From: Ruegeria_C sp041537925
GTDB taxonomy: Bacteria; Pseudomonadota; Alphaproteobacteria; Rhodobacterales; Rhodobacteraceae
Direction: 5' to 3'
DNA: 64,000 nt
Assembly (NCBI RefSeq): GCF_041537925.1
Contig: NZ_JBGOSH010000003.1
Location: forward strand, 310,001-374,000
Position numbers and translations under genes: made by a program. Shown piece by piece: positions 25,563 through 33,364 of the stretch; the stretch's first letter is position 1; each line of letters starts with the position of its first letter. The notes beneath the pieces were generated by a model. It had not been told where the DNA came from. It saw nothing but the letters and a program-made list of their open reading frames with translations, and made no database searches.

Positions 25563-26567
25563 ATGAACCTCATGAAATCCCTGATGGGTGCCGCAGCCGC
25601 GGTTGCATTGACCGCAGGCCTTGCAACGGCAGAACCGGCGCTGATCTATGATCTGGGCGGTAAATTCGACAAATCGTTCAACGAAGCAGCTCACAACGGC
25701 GCAGAACGCTGGGCGAAGGATACTGGCGGCTCGTACAAGGACATCGAAATCCAGACCGAGGCGCAGCGTGAACAAGCGGTTCGGCGTTTCGCCGAGGCGG
25801 GATTCAACCCCGTCGTCACAACCGGCTTCGCCATCGCTTCGGTGCTTGAGGAAGTCGCGGGCGATTATCCGGACACAAACTTCGTCACAATCGACGGATG
25901 GGTTGATCCGGAGAAGCATCCGAACGTGCTGATCATCGGCTTCACCGAACACGAAGGCTCTTATCTGGTCGGCATGATGGCGGCGCAGGCGTCGGAATCG
26001 GGGACTGTCGGGTTCATCGGCGGCATGGATGTACCCCTAATCCGCAAGTTCGCCTGCGGTTATGCACAGGGTGTCAAAGCGGCCAACCCCGATGCGACCA
26101 TAATCGCCAACATGACCGGAACCACACCGTCGGCCTGGAATGACCCGGTGAAGGGCTCGGAACTGACCAAAGCGCAGATCAGCCAAGGCGCTGACGTGGT
26201 TTATGCCGCAGCGGGCGGCACCGGCGTGGGCGTTCTGCAAACCGCCGCTGACGAGGGCATCCTGTCGATCGGCGTGGATAGCAACCAAAACCACCTGCAC
26301 CCGGGCAAGGTTCTGACATCGATGCTGAAACGCGTCGACGTGGCCGTTTACAACGTCATGAAAGCGGGCGAGGAGATGGAGCCGGGCGTTCTGGTTCTGG
26401 ATCTTTCCGCCGATGGTGTGGGCTATGCCATGGATGACAACAACGCCGAACTGGTCAGCGGCGATATGCAGTCCTCGGTCGAAGACGCCAAGGCCAAGAT
26501 CATCGCAGGTGAGATCGAAGTTCACGACTATACCAGCGACGACAGCTGCCCGGTTCTGAACTTCTGA
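25563..26567 (+). CDS. BMP family ABC transporter substrate-binding protein
   Basis: A 334-residue exported protein. The signal peptide (MNLMKSLMGAAAAVALTAGLATA) has no lipobox cysteine. The mature part is a BMP/Med-type periplasmic binding fold: LIYDLGGKFDKSFNEAAHNGAERW at its start, and GFIGGMDVPLIRKFACGYAQGVKAANPDA in the middle. Related proteins bind purine nucleosides, riboflavin or other ligands; the ligand here is not readable. The start at 25563 follows GGGAGTATCCA. No permease or ATPase genes lie nearby, so it is an orphan in this window. Two strong hairpins follow it. A TTGACC near 25451 with TTAATT about 18 bases later may be its promoter. Confidence 0.88.
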   Translation: MNLMKSLMGAAAAVALTAGLATAEPALIYDLGGKFDKSFNEAAHNGAERWAKDTGGSYKDIEIQTEAQREQAVRRFAEAGFNPVVTTGFAIASVLEEVAGDYPDTNFVTIDGWVDPEKHPNVLIIGFTEHEGSYLVGMMAAQASESGTVGFIGGMDVPLIRKFACGYAQGVKAANPDATIIANMTGTTPSAWNDPVKGSELTKAQISQGADVVYAAAGGTGVGVLQTAADEGILSIGVDSNQNHLHPGKVLTSMLKRVDVAVYNVMKAGEEMEPGVLVLDLSADGVGYAMDDNNAELVSGDMQSSVEDAKAKIIAGEIEVHDYTSDDSCPVLNF

Positions 26568-26582
26568 ATCGCTTGAACATTG

Positions 26583-26644
26583 CTGGCAAACGGGCCTCTG
26601 CCTGTTTGCCAGACGGTCCTGGCCTTGGGTTCTAACAAGGCCAG
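26583..26644 (+). terminator. Two consecutive strong hairpins after the BMP gene
   Basis: CTGGCAAACGGGC (26583-26595) pairs with GCCTGTTTGCCAG (26600-26612) across a 4-base loop with one G-U pair. CTGGCCTTG (26619-26627) pairs perfectly with CAAGGCCAG (26636-26644), followed by TTTCG. Together they should end the BMP transcript or stabilise its 3' end. The following 165 bp to the TSUP gene show no gene. Confidence 0.65.
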
Positions 26645-26812
26645 TTTCGACCGATCTATAAGCCCACAATCATCTTCAAGATTTCGCGCGGCACCAATTC
26701 GGGCCGCAATTCACCTTGTTACGGGCGCTTTTTCTACCTCGCCGCTTCAAAACTGACTCAAAATGTGATCCGCGCTTTGTGCTGCAAGGCAGCATAAGCG
26801 GTTGATTTTGTG

Positions 26813-27760
26813 ATGCGGCGTGAATTAACAGTAAACATGCAAATTTACCTTCCCATCGCTGAAGTTTCGGTCAACGCGTTCCTGCTGCTGGGTCTGGGGG
26901 GCCTCGTCGGGGTTCTGTCCGGCATGTTCGGAGTCGGTGGCGGTTTTCTGATGACACCGCTGCTTTTTTTTATCGGCATCCCCCCCGCCGTCGCGGTTGC
27001 GACCGAGGCCAACCAGATCGTCGCCTCGTCCTTTTCCGGAGTGCTGGCCCATTTCAGGCGGCGAACCGTCGATTTCAAGATGGGAGGGGTGTTACTGGCC
27101 GGTGGTCTGACGGGCGCGGCGTTGGGTGTGGTGGTGTTCAACTACCTCAAAAGCCTCGGACAGGTCGATCTGCTGGTCAAGCTTTGCTACGTGGTCTTTC
27201 TGGGCGTAGTTGGCGGGCTGATGTTCATCGAAAGCCTAAACGCGATCCGCAAAGCCCGTAAGGCGGGTGGTGCGGCGCCAGCAAAACGGCGTCAGCGAGG
27301 ATGGGTCCACGCGTTACCATTGAAGATGCGGTTCCGCACTTCGGGCCTGTATATCTCGGCCATTCCGCCCCTGATCGTCGGCGTGTTTGTCGGCATCCTG
27401 TCGGCCATAATGGGGGTCGGTGGCGGCTTCATAATGGTGCCCGCGATGATCTATATCCTAGGCATGCCGACCAAGGTGGTTGTCGGCACCTCGCTGTTTC
27501 AGATCATCTTTGTTACCGCATTTACCACGATGCTGCACGCAACCACCAACTTTACCGTTGATGTTGTGCTGGCGGTGCTGCTGCTGGTTGGCGGCGTGAT
27601 CGGGGCGCAGATCGGCACGCAGATCGGCACCAAGCTGAAGGCCGAACAATTGCGGATTTTGCTGGCGATGATGGTTCTGGTGGTCTGTGGCAAGCTGGCG
27701 CTGGATCTTCTGCTGCAACCGGCCGAGCTGTTCTCGCTGGGCACGGATGGAGGGCATTGA
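26813..27760 (+). CDS. TSUP family (TauE/SafE) membrane transporter
   Basis: An inner-membrane protein of about 307-315 residues with two homologous halves, each starting with a glycine-rich motif: GVLSGMFGVGGGFLMTPLLFFIGIPPAVAVATEANQ and GILSAIMGVGGGFIMVPAMIYILGMPTKVVVGTSLFQ. This duplication is the TSUP/TauE signature. Members export sulfite, sulfonates or related organic anions; the substrate is unknown here. The start may be ATG 26813 or, more likely from where conservation begins, ATG 26837. It is followed after two bases by a TIGR02186 gene, a pairing common in this bacterial group. Confidence 0.87.
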   Translation: MRRELTVNMQIYLPIAEVSVNAFLLLGLGGLVGVLSGMFGVGGGFLMTPLLFFIGIPPAVAVATEANQIVASSFSGVLAHFRRRTVDFKMGGVLLAGGLTGAALGVVVFNYLKSLGQVDLLVKLCYVVFLGVVGGLMFIESLNAIRKARKAGGAAPAKRRQRGWVHALPLKMRFRTSGLYISAIPPLIVGVFVGILSAIMGVGGGFIMVPAMIYILGMPTKVVVGTSLFQIIFVTAFTTMLHATTNFTVDVVLAVLLLVGGVIGAQIGTQIGTKLKAEQLRILLAMMVLVVCGKLALDLLLQPAELFSLGTDGGH

Positions 27761-27762
27761 TC

Positions 27763-28530
27763 ATGTGGCGCGCTCTGCTTGTCCTGCTGTGTTTTGCCGC
27801 GCTGCCCGCGCAGGCCATCGAAGAAGAGATCGTTCTGGGCCTGAGCCATGACCGGGTGGCCATCACGTCGACCTTCGACGGGTCCGACATTCTGGTCTTT
27901 GGCGCGGTCAAGCGCGAAACACCCATCCCGGACGCGGAACCGCTGGAGGTCGTGATCACCGTTTCCGGCCCGTCAAAGCCAGTCATGGTGCGCCGGAAGG
28001 AAAAGAAATTCGGCATCTGGGTCAATGTGGACAGCGTTCTGGTGGACTCCGCGCCAAGCTTTTATGCGGTCGCCACCAGCGCGCCGTTCAACAAGGTGCT
28101 AAGCAATACCGATGACCTGCGCTACAAGGTTTCGATCCCGCAGGCGATCCGATCTGTTGGGGCGAGTATGAAGGTTGCGGATGCCCAGGAATTCGCCGAG
28201 GCCGTCATTCGCATTCGCAAGGCCGAAGGGCTTTATTCGGTGCGTGAGGATACGGTCGCCGTGGATCAGCAGACCCTGTTCCGCACGTCAATCGAGATGC
28301 CCGCGAACTTGATCGAGGGCGATTACAAGACACATATCTATCTGACCCGGGGTGGCCAGGTCGTGTCGCAGATCGCGACTGATATCGATGTGCGGAAGGT
28401 CGGGTTGGAACGTTTCCTGTTCAACCTCTCGCGGCAGCAGCCGGCAATCTACGGTCTGATGTCGCTGGCAATTGCGATCTTTGCCGGTTGGGGCGCCTCT
28501 GCCGCGTTTACCGTATTGCGCAACCGCTGA
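27763..28530 (+). CDS. TIGR02186 family protein (exported, C-terminal membrane anchor)
   Basis: A protein of about 255 residues with an N-terminal signal peptide (MWRALLVLLCFAALPAQA), a periplasmic domain starting IEEEIVLGLSHDRVAITSTFDGSDILVFGAVKRE, and a single C-terminal transmembrane segment (IYGLMSLAIAIFAGWGASAAFTVLRNR). This topology would face the periplasm next to the TSUP transporter encoded directly upstream. The family has no known biochemical function. The ATG at 27763 lies two bases after the TSUP stop, so the pair is surely co-transcribed and perhaps co-functional. Confidence 0.85.
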   Translation: MWRALLVLLCFAALPAQAIEEEIVLGLSHDRVAITSTFDGSDILVFGAVKRETPIPDAEPLEVVITVSGPSKPVMVRRKEKKFGIWVNVDSVLVDSAPSFYAVATSAPFNKVLSNTDDLRYKVSIPQAIRSVGASMKVADAQEFAEAVIRIRKAEGLYSVREDTVAVDQQTLFRTSIEMPANLIEGDYKTHIYLTRGGQVVSQIATDIDVRKVGLERFLFNLSRQQPAIYGLMSLAIAIFAGWGASAAFTVLRNR

Positions 28531-28539
28531 CCGGCAGTC

Positions 28540-30072
28540 TCACCCCTCCTGCCGCTCCAATTTCAGCGCCGCTGCCGGTGCCTGCCGCAGATCATCTACG
28601 CGCAGCGGATAGGTGGGTTTCGACAACCGGTTGCGCACCACCCAGATCAGCCGATCCTGCGCCCGCGTGATGGCCACATAGGCCAGACGCTTCCACAGAG
28701 GTTGCCCCGCCTCGACACGGCCCATCCGGGCCGCCGCGTAAAGGTCTGGCCCAAAGACCTGCACAGTGTTCCATTGCGACCCCTGCGCTTTGTGGATCGT
28801 GACTGCCGCGCCATGCAGAAATGTCGCGCCCATGCGCGCGGCGAAGGGGATGAACGGCTCTTCTTCGTCAGGTTTTTCGATCTTCACGATCGAGGCCGCG
28901 CTGACCTGCGGTTCTTCTGCCCCGATCACATGCAATTTTGAGAATCCCGGCTTCCGCCCCGGCCCCAGATAAATGACCTGCGCGCCCTTGATCAGCCCGC
29001 GCGCCTCAAGATCCAACCGTTTCTTGCGGTGCTTGAGCGGCAATTCGATGCCGTCGCAGATCAGCGGTTCACCTTCCAGCAGTGCCTCTTCCGGCGCGCC
29101 GTGGACCGAGCGGAAGGCATTGATCAGGCGGATGCGTGTGGCGTTGCGCCAGACCAAAACCGGGCTGCGCGCCATCAGATCCACATCGACCCGCGCGCCC
29201 CATACAACCCGATCATCGCGCTGAGCGGTGTCCTGGATCATGTCCTCGAAGTCCTGAAACCCCAACGCGGGATCGGCCAATGCATGGGCCAGGTCTAGGA
29301 TCGGGTTGTCGGACTCTTGCCGGTGAATGCGCTTGAGGTCCAGCTTGCGCGGTTCCGGCAAACCGTCAAAGACCATCGAGCCCGACTGGTTGACCGGCGC
29401 CAGCTGCGCCGGGTCGCCAAACAGCAGCAGGGTCGGAAAGATCTCCTTGAGATCTTCGAACTGCCGGTCGTCCAGCATCGAGGCCTCATCGACAAAACCG
29501 ATATCCAGCGGTTCATCTCGCCGCTTCCAACCAGTGATGAAATCCGAACCTCGCAGCCCGGCGGCGGCCAGAGCACCCGGAATGGATTTGTTGCGCTCGT
29601 AGAAGGCAGCGGCGCGGTCCAGCGCCTCGTCGCTTATGCCTTCGACCTCAGGCCGCTCGCCGCTGCCCGCCAGCCATTCGGCGATGCGCTCATATTCCGG
29701 GTCGTAGACCGGGGTATAGAGAATGCGGTGGATGGTCGTTGCGGGCACACCGCGCAGGCGCAGCACGCTGGCCGCCTTGTTGGTTGGTGCAAGGATCGCC
29801 AATGTGCGGCGCTCGCGCGCCTTGCGGCCTTCGAAATCACCAGAAACTATGTGAACGCCGGCCCCTTCTAACGCCTTGTAAATCTCGGCAAGCAGCAGGG
29901 TTTTTCCTGACCCTGCCTTGCCAACCACCGCCATGACGCCCGAGCTTTCTGTACCTGAAGACAGACGGAGCGTTTCGTCGTCAAGGTCAATGCCCGCATG
30001 GCGCAGCATATCTGTCACGCTGTCGAAAGCAGCGGCCTGATCATCGGAGAATGTAACTGCGGGACTGCTCAT
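28540..30072 (-). CDS. RecD-like ATP-dependent DNA helicase / exonuclease V-type protein
   Basis: A 510-residue SF1B helicase. Motif I is VVGKAGSGKTLLLAE near 49-63, motif Ia LAPTNKAASVLRLRGVPATTIHRIL, motif II FVDEASMLDDRQFEDL near 215-230, motif III LLFGDPAQLAP, and the C-terminal motifs V and VI are TIHKAQGSQW and YVAITRAQDRLIW. It lacks an obvious separate nuclease domain. Free-standing RecD-like proteins of this size are common in alphaproteobacteria that use AddAB; the cellular role is unclear. It ends only nine bases from the convergent TIGR02186 gene. Confidence 0.88.
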   Translation of the reverse strand: MSSPAVTFSDDQAAAFDSVTDMLRHAGIDLDDETLRLSSGTESSGVMAVVGKAGSGKTLLLAEIYKALEGAGVHIVSGDFEGRKARERRTLAILAPTNKAASVLRLRGVPATTIHRILYTPVYDPEYERIAEWLAGSGERPEVEGISDEALDRAAAFYERNKSIPGALAAAGLRGSDFITGWKRRDEPLDIGFVDEASMLDDRQFEDLKEIFPTLLLFGDPAQLAPVNQSGSMVFDGLPEPRKLDLKRIHRQESDNPILDLAHALADPALGFQDFEDMIQDTAQRDDRVVWGARVDVDLMARSPVLVWRNATRIRLINAFRSVHGAPEEALLEGEPLICDGIELPLKHRKKRLDLEARGLIKGAQVIYLGPGRKPGFSKLHVIGAEEPQVSAASIVKIEKPDEEEPFIPFAARMGATFLHGAAVTIHKAQGSQWNTVQVFGPDLYAAARMGRVEAGQPLWKRLAYVAITRAQDRLIWVVRNRLSKPTYPLRVDDLRQAPAAALKLERQEG

Positions 30073-30134
30073 GCCGCGACCCTATCGCCGTGCCCGGCGG
30101 ATCACCAGACGCGGCGTGCGGCTTTGCCGCGATG

Positions 30135-30773
30135 TCAGGCGGTTTGTGCGAACCGGTGGTGCCCGGACGATCCGAACGCGCGGGTGAACCAAAGCCGGGA
30201 CAGATCCAGCGAAATGCCGGCCCTGGTTGCCACTTTGTTGCGCGCCTCTTCGGTAAACTCCCACAATCCCACAGAGATCCGGTCGCGTCCCTCACCCTCT
30301 GACCCGAGGATTTCAGGCGATGATCCGATTGCCTTGTATATGCGCACCATGCGGGCATCGAAAACGCCCGCGAAATGCCTCACGCCGAATCCGGTCATGA
30401 TTTCCCCGCCCCCCAGCATCAGGGCGGCTGCCACCCGGCTATCAGCATCACGCGACAGGCAAAACCGCGTGCATTCCCAGATCAACGGGCTGCAGATCGG
30501 CACACCGCCAGTCAGGTGGCCGAACACGTCGTTTACCATGACCGGGCCTGTCGTAGGCAGAAAACGCATCGACCCCCCATGGCCCCCGTCCGCGTTTTCC
30601 CAGATGACATACAACGGATTAAGCGCATCATACTGGTCGCGCTCTTCCCCATTCTCATCAACCGTCACGTCCCATCCGAGCCTTGTTTTGAACTGATCTG
30701 CCCGATCCTGAAACATCGATCGCGCCAGGTCGCTATGCTGATGCAATTGATCTGCATAAAGATAACGTAGCAT
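30135..30773 (-). CDS. luxI: Acyl-homoserine-lactone synthase, LuxI family
   Basis: A 212-residue autoinducer synthase that makes N-acyl-homoserine lactones from acyl-ACP and SAM. Conserved LuxI residues are visible: the arginine/phenylalanine/tryptophan set in RSMFQDRADQFKTRLGWDV, the acidic pair in DQYDALNPLYVI, the GSMRFLPTTGPVMVNDVFG segment, and WECTRFCLSRD. The gene lies 106 bp downstream of luxR on the same strand. I found no clean 20-bp lux box in the gap. The acyl chain made cannot be told from sequence. Confidence 0.94.
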   Translation of the reverse strand: MLRYLYADQLHQHSDLARSMFQDRADQFKTRLGWDVTVDENGEERDQYDALNPLYVIWENADGGHGGSMRFLPTTGPVMVNDVFGHLTGGVPICSPLIWECTRFCLSRDADSRVAAALMLGGGEIMTGFGVRHFAGVFDARMVRIYKAIGSSPEILGSEGEGRDRISVGLWEFTEEARNKVATRAGISLDLSRLWFTRAFGSSGHHRFAQTA

Positions 30774-30879
30774 TTGACTTCCCCTTGTCGTCCGAAATCT
30801 GGAACAAAGGGAGTACGTAAGAATGGTTAATATCTGGTCACCGAGGCGGCCGGCGCACTAGACCCAAGCGGGCCGCGCG

Positions 30880-31599
30880 TTACATGACGATCAAACCCTG
30901 GCTCAGCGCCTTAGCTATCGCATGGGTTGTGTTAAGCGCGCCAAGCTTGAAACGCGCGCTCTCGATATAGACCCGCAGCGTGTGCTCGGAGATCGACAAT
31001 GAGTGCGCAACCTGCGCGCGGCTGTAGCCCAGCGCCAGAAATGTCAGCGCGTCCACCTCGCGCGGAGACAGGGCGCGCACCGGTTGCGGGGCGCGATTTT
31101 CTTCGAAATCCAACGCTTTGCGATTAAAATAATGCGCGATCAATATCAGGTCGTGGCCGTAGGTTTCCTTAAACTCCGGCCATTCCTCGTCACTGCAATT
31201 GTGATTGGCTGTGAACAGCGCGAACTGCCCGCTCGGACCGCGCACGGGGATCGAGTAACCTTGATTGCCGACGCCGTTATCGAGCGCATCGGTCAGAAAC
31301 TCCCGCGCCGCCTTTCCCGACCAGTCCACCGCTTTCCAGTCAACGGGATGAAACCGCTGGAAACAGCCGACAATTACCGGATCCACGCGCAGGTATTGTT
31401 TGTCGATATAGCGCCGAATCCAATCCTCTGGATAAGTTCCGCAGCCATATTGGTCCCCCGCGCCGTCCACCCAGTGATAGACGATGTGATCTATGCCCAG
31501 AGCGTCGCGCAGACCGGCAGATACGGCCTGCAGCCCATCGAGCCCGTCAGTGGCGTCCAACTCCTCCAATATGGGGCTCAAATCGGCTTTCCTGTACAT
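30880..31599 (-). CDS. luxR: LuxR-type quorum-sensing regulator
   Basis: A 239-residue regulator with an N-terminal autoinducer-binding domain (HIVYHWVDGAGDQYGCGTYPEDWIRRYIDKQYLRVDPVI, containing the conserved Y, W and D residues) and a C-terminal LuxR helix-turn-helix (ALSPREVDALTFLALGYSRAQVAHSLSISEHTLRVYIESARFKLGALNTTHAIAKAL). It sits directly upstream of luxI. Its first 53 bp overlap the 3' end of the small upstream ORF, so translation may be coupled. It most likely senses the product of the neighbouring LuxI. Confidence 0.93.
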   Translation of the reverse strand: MYRKADLSPILEELDATDGLDGLQAVSAGLRDALGIDHIVYHWVDGAGDQYGCGTYPEDWIRRYIDKQYLRVDPVIVGCFQRFHPVDWKAVDWSGKAAREFLTDALDNGVGNQGYSIPVRGPSGQFALFTANHNCSDEEWPEFKETYGHDLILIAHYFNRKALDFEENRAPQPVRALSPREVDALTFLALGYSRAQVAHSLSISEHTLRVYIESARFKLGALNTTHAIAKALSQGLIVM

Positions 31600-31756
31600 C
31601 TACCCGTGTCTTAGGCTCGTCCTCGAGCTTGGCTATCTCGACGGCCGCAATCAGTCGGGTGTCCCCCAGCTGCTCGGCAAGGGTTTCCAACCCGTTTGCC
31701 GATGCGAACGTCTTGAGATCCGCCAGCACATCAAGGATCCAATCGTTTCTTGCCAT
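31547..31756 (-). CDS. Small conserved-looking protein, first gene of the quorum-sensing operon
   Basis: A 69-residue, soluble, mildly acidic protein (MARNDWILDVLADLKTFASANG, then LETLAEQLGDTRLIAAVEIA). Predicted helices fill the first 45 residues; the tail after EDEPKTRV lies in the region shared with luxR and looks unconstrained. It resembles small proteins I recall upstream of luxR genes in roseobacters, with no known function. The ATG at 31756 follows GAGGGGAGAG, a good ribosome site. A consensus CtrA site lies 20 bp upstream. The 53-bp overlap with luxR suggests it paces LuxR translation. Confidence 0.65.
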   Translation of the reverse strand: MARNDWILDVLADLKTFASANGLETLAEQLGDTRLIAAVEIAKLEDEPKTRVDVQESRFEPHIGGVGRH

Positions 31757-31775
31757 AACACTCTCCCCTCAACCG

Positions 31776-31790
31776 TTAACGAAGTGTTAA
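31776..31790 (-). promoter_or_regulatory. Consensus CtrA binding site upstream of the luxR operon
   Basis: On the minus strand the sequence reads TTAA, seven bases (CACTTCG), TTAAC, exactly the CtrA consensus TTAA-N7-TTAA. It lies 20 bp upstream of the ATG of the first gene of the luxR-luxI operon, overlapping the likely promoter. CtrA and quorum sensing are known to be linked in Dinoroseobacter shibae, which makes a functional site plausible. Confidence 0.6.
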
Positions 31791-31911
31791 TTTCAACTAT
31801 AACATGTGCCAATTTTGTTAGGAAATTCGCTGCTTTCCACTCCCCAGAAATAGCGAGGGTGAATTTTCTAAGTTGTTGAAGTACATCCGGGCACCTTTGG
31901 TACAGAAAAAA

Positions 31912-31939
31912 CCAGCGAATCATCCATGTGATTCGCTGG
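31912..31939. terminator. Bidirectional rho-independent terminator after ccrA
   Basis: CCAGCGAATC (31912-31921) pairs perfectly with GATTCGCTGG (31930-31939) over an 8-base loop. Six A residues precede it on the plus strand, giving a TTTTTT tail for minus-strand transcripts from ccrA, whose stop is 31 bp away. On the plus strand it is followed by CTTTTG. Confidence 0.85.
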
Positions 31940-31970
31940 CTTTTGTAGCGGCGATTGCCCTCGTATCCGG

Positions 31971-33257
31971 TTAACGACCGGCTTCGAGCACCTCTTCAAG
32001 AGTGCGCAGCCCGGTCTTCGGGGCCTGAACCAGAACCGACATATTGCCCGGCTTATGCTCGTTGCGCAGCATCTTCATATGCGCCTCAGGCAGGTCGGCC
32101 CAGGTAAAGACCTCGGACATGCAGGGATCGAGGCGACGCTCGAGCATCAGCTTGTTGGCCGCTGCTGCCTGCTTGAGATGGGCAAAATGCGAGCCCTGCA
32201 AGCGCTTCTGGTGCATCCAGACGTAGCGGACATCAAACGTCAGGTTGAATCCGGTAGTGCCCGCGCAGATCACGACCATACCGCCCTTTTTGCAGACAAA
32301 GCTGGAGACTGGGAATGTCGCCTCTCCAGGGTGTTCGAACACCATGTCGACATTGTTGCCCTTGCCGGTGATCTCCCAGATCGCCTTGCCGAACTTGCGC
32401 GCCTCTTTGAACCAGGTTGCATATTCGGAGCTGCCGACCTTCGGCAACTGACCCCAGCAACTAAAGTCCTTGCGGTTCAGCACGCCTTTGGCGCCCAGAC
32501 CCATTACGAAATCGCGCTTGTCTTCGTCTGAGATCACACCGATCGCGTTCGCGCCCGCTGTGTTGATCAGCTGGATCGCGTATGATCCCAGACCGCCCGA
32601 CGCGCCCCAGACCAATACGTTCTGGCCCGGCTTCAGGTCATGCGGGTGATGGCCGAACAGCATCCGATACGCGGTGGCCAGCGTCAGCGTGTAGCAGGCG
32701 GCCTCTTCCCAGCTCAGGTGCTTGGGACGCGGCATCAGCTGCTGGGCCTGTACGCGGGTGAACTGGGCAAAGGACCCGTCGGGGGTCTCGTAGCCCCAGA
32801 TACGCTGGCTGGGCGAGAACATCGGGTCGCCGCCATTGCATTCCTCGTCGTCGCCGTCGTCTTGGTTGCAGTGGATGACGACCTCATCACCGACCTTCCA
32901 GTTCTTCACGCGATCGCCCACCGCCCAAACGATACCGGACGCGTCAGAGCCAGCGATGTGGTAAGGCTCGCCATGGCCGTCAAACGGGCTGATCGGCTGA
33001 CCCAGCGCAGCCCAGACCCCGTTGTAGTTGACCCCTGCCGCCATAACCAGCACCAGCACGTCGTGGCTGCCCAGCTCGGGCACATCGACCACTTCTTGCT
33101 GCATCGCCGTGTTCGGCTCGCCATGCCGTTCCTGACGGATGGCCCAGGAATACATTTGCTTGGGGACATAACCCATAGGGGGGATTTCACCCATTTCATA
33201 AAGGTCTTTTTCCGGCGCTTCGTAGGCCGCCGAGCCGTCGTTGGTATCCAAAGCCAT
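31971..33257 (-). CDS. ccrA: Crotonyl-CoA carboxylase/reductase
   Basis: Key enzyme of the ethylmalonyl-CoA pathway: reductive carboxylation of crotonyl-CoA with NADPH and CO2 to (2S)-ethylmalonyl-CoA. The 428-residue protein is a medium-chain dehydrogenase/reductase. The N-terminal part has GVNYNGVWAALGQPI and HIAGSDASGIVWAVGDRVKNWKVGDEVVIHC; the NADPH fold has VLVWGASGGLGSYAIQL; and the C-terminal part GEATFPVSSFVCKKGGMVVICAGTTGFNLTFDVRYVWMHQKRLQGSHFAH is distinctive for Ccr. The start is ATG 33257, six bases after AGGAGG; ten extra codons upstream are unlikely. A motif shared with the ecm promoter lies 20-35 bp before the ATG. It allows acetyl-CoA assimilation without isocitrate lyase. Confidence 0.96.
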   Translation of the reverse strand: MALDTNDGSAAYEAPEKDLYEMGEIPPMGYVPKQMYSWAIRQERHGEPNTAMQQEVVDVPELGSHDVLVLVMAAGVNYNGVWAALGQPISPFDGHGEPYHIAGSDASGIVWAVGDRVKNWKVGDEVVIHCNQDDGDDEECNGGDPMFSPSQRIWGYETPDGSFAQFTRVQAQQLMPRPKHLSWEEAACYTLTLATAYRMLFGHHPHDLKPGQNVLVWGASGGLGSYAIQLINTAGANAIGVISDEDKRDFVMGLGAKGVLNRKDFSCWGQLPKVGSSEYATWFKEARKFGKAIWEITGKGNNVDMVFEHPGEATFPVSSFVCKKGGMVVICAGTTGFNLTFDVRYVWMHQKRLQGSHFAHLKQAAAANKLMLERRLDPCMSEVFTWADLPEAHMKMLRNEHKPGNMSVLVQAPKTGLRTLEEVLEAGR

Positions 33258-33276
33258 GCTGGCCTCCTTTGTTCGC

Positions 33277-33292
33277 TTTTGCCGCAATGCAG
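33277..33292 (+). promoter_or_regulatory. EMC-pathway shared motif, copy upstream of ccrA
   Basis: TTTTGCCGCAATGCAG contains the 13-mer TGCCGCAATGCAG that recurs upstream of ecm, and the small palindrome TTGCCGCAA. Further TTGC/GCAA half-sites (GCAACATTGCAA) lie near 33329-33340. Position is just before the ccrA ribosome site, so a regulator bound here would affect initiation. Candidates are EMC-pathway regulators of the RamB or CcrR type; this is inference. Confidence 0.45.
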
Positions 33293-33364
33293 AATCGCGG
33301 CGTTCAGCAAGGGATATTCACCCTCACGCAACATTGCAACCCATTTTGGGCTGCTTTTGAAACT

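Noticed and set aside
30774..30879. A lux box in front of luxI
   Set aside because: A loose symmetric stretch (CTTGTCGTCC ... TGGAACAAAG) is visible, but the arms align only with gaps and do not fit a 20-bp lux box.
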